The translations under genes and the position numbers were made by a program. Below the pieces are notes generated by a model that was given only the letters and a program-made list of their open reading frames with translations, did no database searches and had not been told where the DNA came from. This document shows, piece after piece, positions 49,505 through 62,515 of a stretch of DNA of 64,000 nucleotides. Origin of the DNA: Symbiodinium natans. Taxonomy: Eukaryota; Sar; Dinophyceae; Suessiales; Symbiodiniaceae. Within the stretch, counting starts at the first letter, position 1. Every line of letters starts with the position of its first letter. Where the stretch lies: contig CAJNDS010001413.1 of NCBI GenBank assembly GCA_905221605.1, positions 501,501 to 565,500 on the forward strand, written 5' to 3'.

Positions 49505-52132
49505 AGTCCATTTCCCCTTGTAAACACAAAGGCCTGAAGGCCCCAGAGTCTGCAGGAAGCTTGAAAGCCCCTGACCTGTAGAACTGCAAATTAAAAACCA
49601 GGTGTCACATGCTCCGCGCTGTAGGAAAAGCTGGATTTTTCCGCCAGTCTAATTTCATGAAAACTAGTACTACACGCTCCGCACTGTGGGAAAAGCTGGA
49701 TTTCGCCTCGGGTGTAATTTCATCAAAACTGGTACTACACGCTCCGCGCTGGGGAAAAACCACAGTGTACTACATGAATGCATAGTTTTTTCAAAACTTT
49801 AAGGTTCATGTAATGTTTCTACTTGGAATCAAGGTACTACACGCTGTTTTCCCGCATTTTTTGAGTGTAGTACTCGTGTACAGGTCTGCTACACGCGCTT
49901 TCTCAAGGGTTATACGGTTTACCAGTCTTTCAAATACTCAAGTAAGGCCTCACAATCCCCTTCAAGGGCTCCAAAACCTCATCAGGACCTCCCAGAGCCT
50001 TTTTTCCAACTTTTGCGGGCTGCCCGTTGGAAAAATCGCTGAAAAACGTGGTATCGCGCGGGTCCACATTCAGGACCGACAAACGACGAGAAACATAGGA
50101 CGCATCAGAGTACCCCCCCAGTGGCAACCTGAATGGCGCCTATATGAATAAGTAAAGGCCCACCACCGACCGCTTGCCACGCAGCGGTGCATTTTTATTG
50201 TCTTATGTCGGGAGCGGTCCTCACGTCGGGCAAAATTTCGGCGAGCTTCAAAAGTGTGTCTTCTCATCAGAAATCGCACAGTTTTTGGCCTTCATTTTGA
50301 GGCCAGAAATTGGGTCCCAAAACTGGGTCTGCCTGATTCGAAACTCTTAGAGAAGATCCCATTTCGGGCTTCGCTTTGGGGCCCAAAAATAGGACCCCAG
50401 AATGGGCCGTGAAACGTGGCAAGTGTGCTTTCAATTTTGCGGAGACACGCCAAGCATGCACCACATGTTTGGGTCGGGCGCAAAGATTGTCAGCGGTCGC
50501 TTAAGACTGTTGGCAATAGCGTTATAACGGAACAAGTATTGCACATGACAAGCTGAATTGCAACAGTCCCCCCAGTGGCAACCTGAATGGCGCCTATATG
50601 AATAAGTAAAGGCCCACCACCGACCGCTTGCCACGCAGCGGTGCATTTTTATTGTCTTATGTCGGGAGCGGTCCTCACGTCGGGCAAAATTTCGGCGAGC
50701 TTCAAAAGTGTGTCTTCTCATCAGAAATCGCACAGTTTTTGGCCTTCATTTTGAGGCCAGAAATTGGGTCCCAAAACTGGGTCTGCCTGATTCGAAACTC
50801 TTAGAGAAGATCCCATTTCGGGCTTCGCTTTGGGGCCCAAAAATAGGACCCCAGAATGGGCCGTGAAACGTGGCAAGTGTGCTTTCAATTTTGCGGAGAC
50901 ACGCAAAGCATGCACCACATGTTTGGGTCGGGCGCAAAGATAGTCAGCGGTCGCTTAAGACTGTTGGCAATAGCGTTATAACGGAACAAGTATTGCACAT
51001 GACAAGCTGAATTGCAACAGTGGCAACCTGAATGGCGCCTATATGAATAAGTAGGCCCACCACCGACCGCTTGCCACGCAGCGGTGCATTTTTATTGTCT
51101 TATGTCGGGAGCGGTCCTCACGTCGGGCAAAATTTCGGCGAGCTTCAAAAGTGTGTCTTCTCATCAGAAATCGCACAGTTTTTTGCCTTCATTTTGAGGC
51201 CAGAAATTGGGTCCCAAAACTGGGTCTGCCTGATTCGAAACTCTTAGAGAAGATCCCATTTCGGGCTTCGCTTTGGGGCCCAAAAATAGGACCCCAGAAT
51301 GGGCCGTGAAACGTGGCAAGTGTGCTTTCAATTTTGCGGAGACACGCCAAGCATGCACCACATGTTTGGGTCGGGCGCAAAGATTGTCAGCGGTCGCTTA
51401 AGACTGTTGGCAATAGCGTTATAACGGAACAAGTATTGCACATGACAAGCTGAATTGCAACTGCGGGGGCACTCAAACGTGTCCTACGCTTCTTGTGTCT
51501 TTCTGGGGTCGGATTTGGCTTCACTTGAGGCACATTCTCCAAACCCCCAGCAAAGGGCCTACCTTGTCCCACATCAATAAGTGTTGTCGAAAATCCCCTT
51601 TCCCCAATGGCAATGTTGCAACACGTTGGTCATGTCAGACCGACCTTCGGCATCCAACATTGCCATTGGGGGCTCGGGGGCACAGACAAGCATCCTTTTC
51701 CAGGCTCTTCAGGCTCCAAGTCCTTGCGATTTCAAGGTAGCTCTCAAGGTCGGGCTGCGCTGCTTACTGCGTTCTGCAGACCCTGCATGTAACACTGCAG
51801 CAACCTGCAGACTCTGCAGACCTGCAGCAAGCATGCGGACTCTGCAGCAAGCCTGCAGGCCCTGCAGCAGCCTGATGCAGCAAGCCTGCAGACCCCTGCA
51901 GCAAGCCTACAGCTGCAGGGTCTGTAGGCTGTCGGCAAGCCTGCAGACCCTGCAGCAGCCTGCAGGCCAGCAGCGCCTGCGGGCAACCTGCAGACCCTGC
52001 CGCACCGCACGCCGCCCCTACAGACCCTACAGTGGCCCTACAGCAAGCCTGCAAAACCTGCTGCCTGCCTCTCCCCCAGCCCGCATGGCTTCCAGTCTTC
52101 AATTACTTGGGCATTTTCCTGCATTCACACAG
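49505..52132 (+). repeat. Array unit U6, three K blocks
   Basis: 2628 bp; K blocks at 50121-50564, about 50575-51018 and 51020-51462. Two of them share the private ACGCCAAGC variant. Confidence 0.92.
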
Positions 52133-54746
52133 AGTCCATTTCCCCTTGTAAACACAAAGGCTTGAAGGCCCCAGAGTCTGCAGGAAGCTTGAAAGCCCCT
52201 GACCTGTAGAACTGCAAATTAAAAACCAGGTGTCACATGCTCCGCGCTGTAGGAAAAGCTGGATTTTTTCCGCCAGTCTAATTTCATGAAAACTAGTACT
52301 ACACGCTCCGCACTGTGGGAAAAGCTGGATTTCGCCTCGGGTGTAATTTCATCAAAACTGGTACTACACGCTCCGCGCTGGGGAAAAACCACAGTGTACT
52401 ACATGAATGCATAGTTTTTTCAAAACTTTAAGGTTCATGTAATGTTTCTACTTGGAATCAAGGTACTACACGCTGTTTTCCCGCATTTTTTGAGTGTAGT
52501 ACTCGTGTACAGGTCTGCTACACGCGCTTTCTCAAGGGTTACACGGTTTACCAGTCTTTCAAATACTCAAGTAAGGCCTCACAATCCCCTTCAAGGGCTC
52601 CAAAACCTCATCAGGACCTCCCAGAGCCTTTTTTCCAACTTTTGCGGGCTGCCCGTTGGAAAAATCGCTGAAAAACGTGGTATCGCGCGGGTCCACATTC
52701 AGGACCGACAAACGACGAGAAACATAGGACGCATCAGAGTACCCCCCCAGTGGCAACCTGAATGGCGCCTATATGAAGAAGTACAGGCCCACCACCGACC
52801 GCTTGCCACGCAGCGGTGCATTTTTATTGTCTTATGTCGGGAGCGGTCCTCACGTCGGGCAAAATTTCGGCGAGCTTCAAAAGTGTGTCTTCTCATCAGA
52901 AATCGCACAGTTTTTGGCCTTCATTTTGAGGCCAGAAATTGGGTCCCAAAACTGGTCTGCCTGATTCGAAACTCTTAGAGAAGATCCCATTTCGGGCTTC
53001 GCTTTGGGGCCCAAAAATAGGACCCCAGAATGGGCCGTGAAACGTGGCAAGTGTGCTTTCAATTTTGCGGAGACACGCAAAGCATGCACCACATGTTTGG
53101 GTCGGGCGCAAAGATTGTCAGCGGTCGCTTAAGACTGTTGGCAATAGCGTTATAACGGAACAAGTATTGCACATGACAAGCTGAATTGCAACTGTGGCAA
53201 CCTGAATGGCGCCTATATGAATAAGTAAAGGCCCACCACCGACCGCTTGCCACGCAGCGGTGCATTTTTATTGTCTTATGTCGGGAGCGGTCCTCACGTC
53301 GGGCAAAATTTCGGCGAGCTTAAGTGTGTCTTCTCATCAGAAATCGCACAGTTTTTGGCCTTCATTTTGAGGCCAGAAATTGGGTCCCAAAACTGGGTCT
53401 GCCTGATTCGAAACTCTTAGAGAAGATCCCATTTCGGGCTTCGCTTTGGGGCCCAAAAATAGGACCCCAGAATGGGCCGTGAAACGTGGCAAGTGTGCTT
53501 TCAATTTTGCGGAGACACGCAAAGCATGCACCACATGTTTGGGTCGGGCGCAAAGATTGTCAGCGGTTGCTTAAGACTGTTGGCAATAGCGTTATAACGG
53601 AACAAGTATTGCACATGACAAGCTGAATTGCAACTGTGGCAACCTGAACGGCGCCTATATGAATAAGTAAAGGCCCACCACCGACCGCTTGCCACGCAGC
53701 GGTGCATTTTTATTGTCTTATGTCGGGAGCGGTCCTCACGTCGGGCAAAATTTCGGCGAGCTTCAAAAGTGTGTCTTCTCATCAGAAATCGCACAGTTTT
53801 TGGCCTTCATTTTGAGGCCAGAAATTGGGTCCCAAAACTGGGTCTGCCTGATTCGAAACTCTTAGAGAAGATCCCATTTCGGGCTTCGCTTTAGGGCCCA
53901 AAAATAGGACCCCAGAATGGGCCGTGAAACGTGGCAAGTGTGCTTTCAATTTTGCGGAGACACGCAAAGCATGCACCACATGTTTGGGTCGGGCGCAAAG
54001 ATAGTCAGCGGTCGCTTGAAGACTGTTGGCAATAGCGTTATAACGGAACAAGTATTGCACATGACAAGCTGAATTGCAACTGCGGGGGCACTCAAACGTG
54101 TCCTACGCTTCTTGTGTCTTTCTGGGGTCGGATTTGGCTTCACTTGAGGCACATTCTCCAAACCCCCAGCAAAGGGCCTACCTTGTCCCAAATCAATAAG
54201 TGTTGTCGAAAATCCCCTTTCCCCAATGGCAATGTTGCAACACGTTGGTCATGTCAGACCGACCTTCGGCATCCAACATTGCCATTGGGGGCTCGGGGGC
54301 ACAGACAAGCATCCTTTTCCAGGCTCTTCAGGCTCCAAGTCCTTGCGATTTCAAGGTAGCTCTCAAGGTCGGGCTGCGCTGCTTACTGCGTTCTGCAGAC
54401 CCTGCATGTAACACTGCAGCAACCTGCAGACCCTGCAGACCTGCAGCAAGCATGCGGACTCTGCAGCAAGCCTGCAGGCCCTGCAGCAGCCTGATGCAGC
54501 AAGCCTGCAGACCCCTGCAGCAAGCCTACAGCTGCAGGGTCTGTAGGCTGTCGGCAAGCCTGCAGACCCTGCAGCAGCCTGCAGGCCAGCAGCGCCTGCG
54601 GGCAACCTGCAGACCCTGCCGCACGCCGCCCCTACAGACCCTACAGTGGCCCTACAGCAAGCCTGCAAAACCTGCTGCCTGCCTCTCCCCCAGCCCGCAT
54701 GGCTTCCAGTCTTCAATTACTTGGGCATTTTCCTGCATTCACACAG
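52133..54746 (+). repeat. Array unit U7, three K blocks
   Basis: 2614 bp; K blocks at 52750-53193, 53194-53635 and 53636-54081. Confidence 0.92.
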
Positions 54747-57384
54747 AGTCCATTTCCCCTTGTAAACACAAAGGCTTGAAGGCCCCAGAGTCTGCAGGAA
54801 GCTTGAAAGCCCCTGACCTGTAGAACTGCAAATTAAAAACCAGGTGTCACATGCTCCGCGCTGTAGGAAAAGCTGGATTTTTCCGCCAGTCTAATTTCAT
54901 GAAAACTAGTACTACACGCTCCGGGCTGTGGGAAAAGCTGGATTTCGCCTCGGGTGTAATTTCATCAAAACTGGTACTACACGCTGGGGAAAAACCACAG
55001 TGTACTACATGAATGCATAGTTTTTCAAAACTTTAAGGTTCATGTAATGTTTCTACTTGGAATCAAGGTACTACACGCTGTTTTCCCGCATTTTTTGAGT
55101 GTAGTACTCGTGTACAGGTCTGCTACACGCGCTTTCTCAAGGGTTATACGGTTTACCAGTCTTTCAAATACTCAAGTAAGGCCTCACAATCCCCTTCAAG
55201 GGCTCCAAAACCTCATCAGGACCTCCCAGAGCCTTTTTTCCAACTTTTGCGGGCTGCCCGTTGGAAAAATCGCTGAAAAACGTGGTATCGCGCGGGTCCA
55301 CATTCAGGACCGACAAACGACGAGAAACATAGGACGCATCAGAGTACCCCCCCAGTCCCCCCAGTGGCAACCTGAACGGCGCCTATATGAATAAGTAAAG
55401 GCCCACCACCGACCGCTTGCCACGCAGCGGTGCATTTTTATTGTCTTATGTCGGGAGCGGTCCTCACGTCGGGCAAAATTTCGGCGAGCTTCAAAAGTGT
55501 GTCTTCTCATCAGAAATCGCACAGTTTTTGGCCTTCATTTTGAGGCCAGAAATTGGGTCCCAAAACTGGGTCTGCCTGATTCGAAACTCTTAGAGAAGAT
55601 CCCATTTCGGGCTTCGCTTTGGGGCCCAAAAATAGGACCCCAGAATGGGCCGTGAAACGTGGCAAGTGTGCTTTCAATTTTGCGGAGACACGCAAAGCAT
55701 GCACCACATGTTTGGGTCGGACGCAAAGATTGTCAGCGGTCGCTTAAGACTGTTGGCAATAGCGTCATAACGGAACAAGTATTGCACATGACAAGCTGAA
55801 TTGCAACTGTGGCAACCTGAATGGCGCCTATATGAATAAGTAAAGGCCCACCACCGACCGCTTGCCACGCAGCGGTGCATTTTTATTGTCTTATGTCGGG
55901 AGCGGTCCTCACGTCGGGCAAAATTTCGGCGAGCTTCAAAAGTGTGTCTTCTCATCAGAAATCGCACAGTTTTTGGCCTTCATTTTGAGGCCAGAAATGG
56001 GTCCCAAAACTGGGTCTGCCTGATTCGAAACTCTTAGAGAAGATCCCATTTCGGGCTTCGCTTTGGGGCCCAAAAATAGGCCCCGAATGGGCCGTGAAAC
56101 GTGGCAAGTGTGCTTTCAATTTTGCGGAGACATGCAACGCATGCACCACATGTTGGGTCGGGCGCAAAGATGTCAGCGGTCGCTTAAGACTGTTGGCAAT
56201 AGCGTTATAACGGAACAAGTATTGCACATGACAAGCTGAATTGCAACTGCACCGACCGCTTGCCACGCAGCGGTGCATTTTTATTGTCTTGTGTCGGGAG
56301 CGGTCCTCACGTCGGGCAAAATTTCGGCGAGCTTCAAAAGTGTGTCTTCTCATCAGAAATCGCACAGTTTTTGGCCTTCATTTTGAGGCCAGAAATTGGG
56401 TCCCAAAACTGGGTCTGCCTGATTCGAAACTCTTAGAGAAGATCCCATTTCGGGCTTCGCTTTGGGACCCAAAAATAGGACCCCAGAATGGGCCGTGAAA
56501 CGTGGCAAGTGTGCTTTCAATTTTGCGGAGACACGCAAAGCATGCACCACATGTTTGGGTCGGGCGCAAAGATAGTCAGCGGTCGCTTAAGACTGTTGGC
56601 AATAGCGTTATAACGGAACAAGTATTGCACATGACAAGCTGAATTGCAACTGCGGGGGCACTCAAACGTGTCCTACGCTTCTTGTGTCTTTTTGGGGTCT
56701 GATTTGGCTTCACTCGAGGCACATTCTCCAAACCCCCAGGCAAAGGGCCTGCCTTGTCCCAAATCAATAAAATGTTGTTGAAAATCCCCTTTCCCCCATG
56801 GCAATGTTGCAACACGTTGGTCATGTCAGACCGACCTTCAGCGTCCAACATTGCCATTGGGGGGCACACGCAAGGGCTTATGACCGGAGACAAGCATCCT
56901 TTTCCAGGCTCTTCAGGCTCCAAGCCCTTGCAATTTCAAGGTAGCTCTCAAGCTCGGGCTGCGCTGCTTACTGCGTTCTGCAGACCCTGCATGCAACACT
57001 GCAGCAACCTGCAGACCCTGCAGACCTGCAGCAAGCATGCGGACTCTGCAGCAAGCCTGCAGGCCCTGCAGCAGCCTGCAGCAAGCCTGCAGACCCCTGC
57101 AGCAAGCCTACAGCTGCAGGGTTTGTAGGCCCCTCGGCAAGCCTGCAGACCCTGCAGCAGCCTGCAGGCCAGCAGGGCCTGCGGGCCCTGCAGCAAGCCT
57201 GCAGACCCCTGCAGCAAGCCTGCAGACCCTACAGACCCAGATCCTGCAGCAAACCTGCAGACCCTGCCGCACGCCGCCCCTACAGACCCTACAGCAAGCC
57301 TGCAAAACCTGCTGGCTGCCTCTCCCCCCAGCCTGGATGGCTTCCAGTCCTCAATTACTTGGACATTTTCCTGCTTTCACACGG
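54747..57384 (+). repeat. Array unit U8, three K blocks, mixed subtype
   Basis: 2638 bp; K blocks at 55364-55808, 55809-56249 and a 5'-truncated one at 56250-56651. From about 56690 it switches to the sequence subtype of U9 and U10. Confidence 0.92.
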
Positions 57385-59099
57385 AGTCCATTTCCCCTTT
57401 TCAACACAAAGGCTTGAAGGCCCCAGAGTCTGCAGGAAGCTTGAAAGCCCCTGACCTGTAGAACTGCAAATTAAAAACCAGGTGTCACACATGCTCCGCG
57501 CTGTAGGAAAAGCTCGAGTTTTCGGCCAGTCTAATTTCATGAAAACTAGTACTACACGCTCCGCGCTGTGGGAAAAGCTGGATTTCGCCTCAGGTGTAAT
57601 TTCATCAAAACTGGTACTACACGCTCCGCGCTGGGCAAAAACCACAGTGTACTACATGAATGCATAGTTTTTTCAAAACTTTAAGGTTCATGTAATGTTT
57701 CTACTTGGAATCAAGGTACTACACGCTGTTTTCCCACATTTTTTGAGTGTAGTACTCGTGCACAGGTCTGCTACACGCGCTTTCTCAAGGGTTATACGGT
57801 TTACCAGTCTTTCAAATACTCAAGTAAGGCCTCACAGTCCCCTTCAAGGGCTCCAAAACCTCATCAGGACCTCCCAGAGCCTTTTTTCCAACTTTTGCGG
57901 GCTGCCCGTTGGAAAAATCGCTGAAAAACGTGGCATCGCGCGGGTCCACATTCAGGACCGACAAACGACGAGAAACATAGGACGCATCAGAGTACCCCCC
58001 CAGTGGCAACCTGAATGGCGCCTATATGAATAAGTACAGGCCCACCACCGACCGCTTGCCACGCAGCGGTGCATTTTTATTGTCTTATGTCGGGAGCGGT
58101 CCTCACGTCGGGCAAATTTTTGGCGAGCTTCAAAAGTGTGTCTTCTCATCAGAAATCGCACAGTTTTTGGCCCTCATTTTGAGGCCAGAAATTGGGTCCC
58201 AAAACTGGGTCTGCCTGATTCGAAACTCTTAGAAAAGATCCCATTTCGGGCTTCGCTTTGGGGCCCAAAAATGGGACCCTAGAATGGGCCGTAAAACATG
58301 GCAAGTGTGCTTTCAATTTTGCGGAGACACGCAAAGCATGCACCACATGTTTGGGTCGGGCGCAAAGATAGTCAGCGGTCGCTTAAGACTGTTGGCAATA
58401 GCGTTATAACGGAACAAGTATTGCACATGACAAGCTGAATTGCAACTGCGGGGGCACTCAAACGTGTCCTACGCTTCTTGTGTCTTTTTGGGGTCTGATT
58501 TGGCTTCACTCGAGGCACATTCTCCAAACCCCCAGGCAAAGGGCCTACCTTGTCCCAAATCAATAAAATGTTGTTGAAAATCCCCTTTCCCCCATGGCAA
58601 TGTTGCAACACGTTATGTCAGACCGACCTTCAGCGTCCAACATTGCCATTGGGGGCTCGGGGGCACACGCAAGGGCTTATGACCGGAGACAAGCATCCTT
58701 TTCCAGGCTCTTCAGGCTCCAAGCCCTTGCAATTTCAAGGTAGCTCTCAAGCTCGGGCTGCGCTGCTTACTGCGTTCTGCAGACCCTGCATGCAACACTG
58801 CAGCAACCTGCAGACCCTGCAGACCTGCAGCAAGCATGCGGACTCTGCAGCAAGCCTGCAGGCCCTGCAGCAGCCTGCAGCAAGCCTGCAGACCCCTGCA
58901 GCAAGCCTACAGCTGCAGGGTTTGTAGGCCCCTCGGCAAGCCTGCAGACCCTGCAGCAGCAGGCGCGGGCCCTGCCCCTGCAGCAGCACCCCTACAGCCC
59001 AGAGCCTGCAGAAACCTGCAAGCCTGCCCTGCCTCCTCCCCCCCAGCCTGGATGGCTTCCAGTCCTCAATTACTTGGACATTTTCCTGCTTTCACACGG
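57385..59099 (+). repeat. Array unit U9
   Basis: 1715 bp, one K block, variant subtype (TTTTTGGCGAGC, AAAATGTTGTTG, GCTCGGGCTGCG). Nearly identical to U10. Confidence 0.92.
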
Positions 59100-60714
59100 A
59101 GTCCATTTCCCCTTTTCAACACAAAGGCTTGAAGGCCCCAGAGTCTGCAGGAAGCTTGAAAGCCCCTGACCTGTAGAACTGCAAATTAAAAACCAGGTGT
59201 CACACATGCTCCGCGCTGTAGGAAAAGCTCGATTTTTCGGCCAGTCTAATTTCATGAAAACTAGTACTACACGCTCCGCGCTGTGGGAAAAGCTGGATTT
59301 CGCCTCAGGTGTAATTTCATCAAAACTGGTACTACACGCTCCGCGCTGGGCAAAAACCACAGTGTACTACATGAATGCATAGTTTTTTCAAAACTTTAAG
59401 GTTCATGTAATGTTTCTACTTGGAATCAAGGTACTACACGCTGTTTTCCCACATTTTTTGAGTGTAGTACTCGTGCACAGGTCTGCTACACGCGCTTTCT
59501 CAAGGGTTATACGGTTTACCAGTCTTTCAAATACTCAAGTAAGGCCTCACAGTCCCCTTCAAGGGCTCCAAAACCTCATCAGGACCTCCCAGAGCCTTTT
59601 TTCCAACTTTTGCGGGCTGCCCGTTGGAAAAATCGCTGAAAAACGTGGCATCGCGCGGGTCCACATTCAGGACCGACAAACGACGAGAAACATAGGACGC
59701 ATCAGAGTACCCCCCCAGTGGCAACCTGAATGGCGCCTATATGAATAAGTACAGGCCCACCACCGACCGCTTGCCACGCAGCGGTGCATTTTTATTGTCT
59801 TATGTCGGGAGCGGTCCTCACGTCGGGCAAATTTTTGGCGAGCTTCAAAAGTGTGTCTTCTCATCAGAAATCGCACAGTTTTTGGCCCTCATTTTGAGGC
59901 CAGAAATTGGGTCCCAAAACTGGGTCTGCCTGATTCGAAACTCTTAGAAAAGATCCCATTTCGGGCTTCGCTTTGGGGCCCAAAAATGGGACCCTAGAAT
60001 GGGCCGTAAAACATGGCAAGTGTGCTTTCAATTTTGCGGAGACACGCAAAGCATGCACCACATGTTTGGGTCGGGCGCAAAGATAGTCAGCGGTCGCTTA
60101 AGACTGTTGGCAATAGCGTTATAACGGAACAAGTATTGCACATGACAAGCTGAATTGCAACTGCGGGGGCACTCAAACGTGTCCTACGCTTCTTGTGTCT
60201 TTTTGGGGTCTGATTTGGCTTCACTCGAGGCACATTCTCCAAACCCCCAAGCAAAGGGCCTACCTTGTCCCAAATCAATAAAATGTTGTTGAAAATCCCC
60301 TTTCCCCCATGGCAATGTTGCAACACGTTGGTTATGTCAGACCGACCTTCAGCGTCCAACATTGCCATTGGGGGCTCGGGGGCACACGCAAGGGCTTATG
60401 ACCGGAGACAAGCATCCTTTTCCAGGCTCTTCAGGCTCCAAGCCCTTGCAATTTCAAGGTAGCTCTCAAGCTCGGGCTGCGCTGCTTACTGCGTTCTGCA
60501 GACCCTGCATGTAACACTGCAGCAACCTGCAGACCCTGCAGACCTGCAGCAAGCATGCGGACTCTGCAGCAAGCCTGCAGGCCCTGCAGCAGCCTGCAGC
60601 AAGCCTGCAGACCCCTGCAGCAAGCCTACAGCTGCAGGGTTTGTAGGCCCCTCGGCAAGCCTGCAGACCCTGCAGCAGCCTGCAGGCCAGCAGGGCCTGC
60701 GGGCCCTGCAGCAA
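59100..60714 (+). repeat. Array unit U10, cut by copia-2
   Basis: 1615 bp of the variant subtype, ending inside the CTGCAG block at GCAGCAA where the copia-2 LTR begins. Confidence 0.92.
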
Positions 60715-60881
60715 TGAAAAACCAAGCGGACTTTTCCACTACTCTTAGAGCCTGGTGGTTCAGCGGAGTTCTGCAATTCACAACATGCTCTCATGAAATT
60801 GGGCTCATGCCAAAATCAAGTGAAAACATCTTGTCCTATACATGAGGTGTGTACAAAGGGCAGGGATGTTAGGTTTCCTCA
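60715..60881 (-). repeat. copia-2 3' LTR
   Basis: 167 bp, TGAAAAACC to TTTCCTCA on the plus strand, beginning exactly where array sequence stops. The right border is set by TG...CA ends and the adjoining purine tract. The 5' copy is outside the window. Confidence 0.75.
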
Positions 60882-60889
60882 CCCCGCCT
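60882..60889 (-). other. copia-2 polypurine tract
   Basis: The minus strand reads AGGCGGGG immediately before the 3' LTR, the same word as in copia-1. 60890-61033 is 3' untranslated sequence with no visible feature. Confidence 0.6.
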
Positions 60890-61033
60890 GAGATTCGTCT
60901 GTACACTACAACGAAACTCACCGAAACCTCAAGTGAAACGAGCCTGGACACCGTAAAGCATGGTATCCGCAAGTGGCTCTCAGCATTTCACATGCAGCTG
61001 GATCTCCGTAAAGCTTGGAGTCCGTAAGGCTGC

Positions 61034-62515
61034 TCACTCAAAGAACATATGCTGACAGTAGCTGCAAGGAGTCAGCACTTTGTTCGGATTGCTCTGATGT
61101 ACGTGGCAATTCTCGTGATGGAAACATCGGCCTCGGCCTGTGATCACAACTTGTGCAGGTGGCCCTGCACGCTCGCGAGCCCGAATGAGCTCTGTCTCCA
61201 GGGCACGGTTCTGGCGCCGCGCCTGCTCCAACTGTCTTGCAAGATCACGACTGACACGTGATGAAGCATCTGCTTTCGCCTGCTGGGCATCGGCCAGTAG
61301 GGCTTCAAGCTTCTTGACCCGCATGGTCAGCATCACAAGAATACCACCAAGAATTGTCATGACCAGCATCGTGCCGATGACGGTCGGCACCACAGCTGTG
61401 TCCCCACCACCTGCAGTGGTGGTCTGAGTAGTGGAGTTCATCTCAGCCTCCACACCCGCACCATAGCCCTGTGACCCAAGGCTCCAAGATACGTAGCTCA
61501 AGATCATGCCCGCAATGGCATAAAACGTCTCACGACAGTACAACAGCCTGTCGTGCTGTGGAATAAGCATCCACCCATCATGATCATCAGACTCTGTACC
61601 ACTGCCAATGCAAAATGCAAGGCATACCAAGAAAAGAACAAAGCTGCACATCCACGACCGAGAACTGTAAGCAGTCGTAACAGCTTCCGAAGGAATTGGC
61701 ATCATCATAAGAAGGAGTGCAACACGCTTCACCCATGTGCTGGACGCATCGCCGCCTACCACTGTCCGAACACGCTTGACCTGGGCCTTCATCCCTTCTG
61801 TCGCCATGGTTCGATCCCACTCTTCGGATCCCACTGGCCTGTCATGCATATCCACAAAGTCATGTAGGAACAGCAAACTCTGCAGCCGAGCTGGGGAGAG
61901 AGGCTTTGTGTGAATGTCACCAAGGTTTGCATGAGTGGAAACATACTTCATGATCAAGCGCTTCTGCTGCACTGCATCTTGCAACCAAAGCAATCGACCT
62001 TCAAAATGCTTGCTAGCCTTGGTAACCCCCTGACGCAAACAGAACGCTTTGCAGGACTGGTTGTCAACATAGACGATAAGATCGCAAGGGCTGCGGCTCA
62101 TGAACTCGACCACCGCCTTCATGAAGAGTCCCTGACAGGAGCTGCCAACGGCACTGTAGTATTCACTTTCCATGGAAGACAAGCTGATGCACTTTTGCGA
62201 TCGGCACACATAGTGAATATACTGCCCGTTCAGGCAGTAGCTAGCGCCTCCGTATGACCTCCTGTCCCTCTTCGACCCCGACCAATCGGCGTCCGAAAAT
62301 GCCTCCAACACAAAGCGCTCAGACTCATCCTCTGAACCATGCTCGAACAGTTTCTTGGACCCAGGAGCTGTAGCCTTCATTGCTATCCCATAGTGAGCAG
62401 TGTTCACCAAATACTGGATTAACTTCGTCAACCCGATCTTCGCATGTTCTGTCGGCCTTGCCATGTAGGCGGCCAACATCCGGACAGCGTAGCCGACATC
62501 GGGCCGGTCGGTCAC
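61034..62515 (-). CDS. pol: copia-2 RNase H with membrane, coiled-coil and Cys/His tail
   Basis: This frame is open from 62635, but sense sequence starts at DRPDVGYAVRML near 62515. RNase H: FSDADWSG (Asp115), SSMESEYY (Glu156), YVDNQS (Asp191), NLGDIHTKPL (Asp240), numbering from 62635. The tail has hydrophobic stretches at about 303-315 and 330-345, a membrane span at 417-437 (VIGTMLVMTILGGILVMLT), a coiled coil at ~440-490, and CFHHENCHVH...PCSYCQH (Cys504 to His529). Copia pol normally ends soon after RNase H, so the ~260-residue tail is extra. A 4-nt excess near 62500-62505 puts it out of frame with RT, so the element is probably dead. Confidence 0.85.
   Translation of the reverse strand: MTDRPDVGYAVRMLAAYMARPTEHAKIGLTKLIQYLVNTAHYGIAMKATAPGSKKLFEHGSEDESERFVLEAFSDADWSGSKRDRRSYGGASYCLNGQYIHYVCRSQKCISLSSMESEYYSAVGSSCQGLFMKAVVEFMSRSPCDLIVYVDNQSCKAFCLRQGVTKASKHFEGRLLWLQDAVQQKRLIMKYVSTHANLGDIHTKPLSPARLQSLLFLHDFVDMHDRPVGSEEWDRTMATEGMKAQVKRVRTVVGGDASSTWVKRVALLLMMMPIPSEAVTTAYSSRSWMCSFVLFLVCLAFCIGSGTESDDHDGWMLIPQHDRLLYCRETFYAIAGMILSYVSWSLGSQGYGAGVEAEMNSTTQTTTAGGGDTAVVPTVIGTMLVMTILGGILVMLTMRVKKLEALLADAQQAKADASSRVSRDLARQLEQARRQNRALETELIRARERAGPPAQVVITGRGRCFHHENCHVHQSNPNKVLTPCSYCQHMFFE

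Larger units (their letters stand above)
15218..60714. repeat. Tandem array of ~1.7-kb units (U0-U10), with two inserted elements
   Basis: A unit runs: AGTCCATTTCCCC head, two ~66-bp sub-repeats with TACTACACGC, a 112-codon open stretch, a ~445-bp K block, a tail with CAATGTTGCAACACG, then ~330 bp rich in CTGCAG. Unit starts are 15219, 39541, 41267, 42973, 44723, 46870, 49505, 52133, 54747, 57385 and 59100. X (16436-30070) and copia-1 (30237-39168) interrupt U0. Copies are nearly identical by eye, in head-to-tail order. No conserved gene is evident. Confidence 0.93.
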
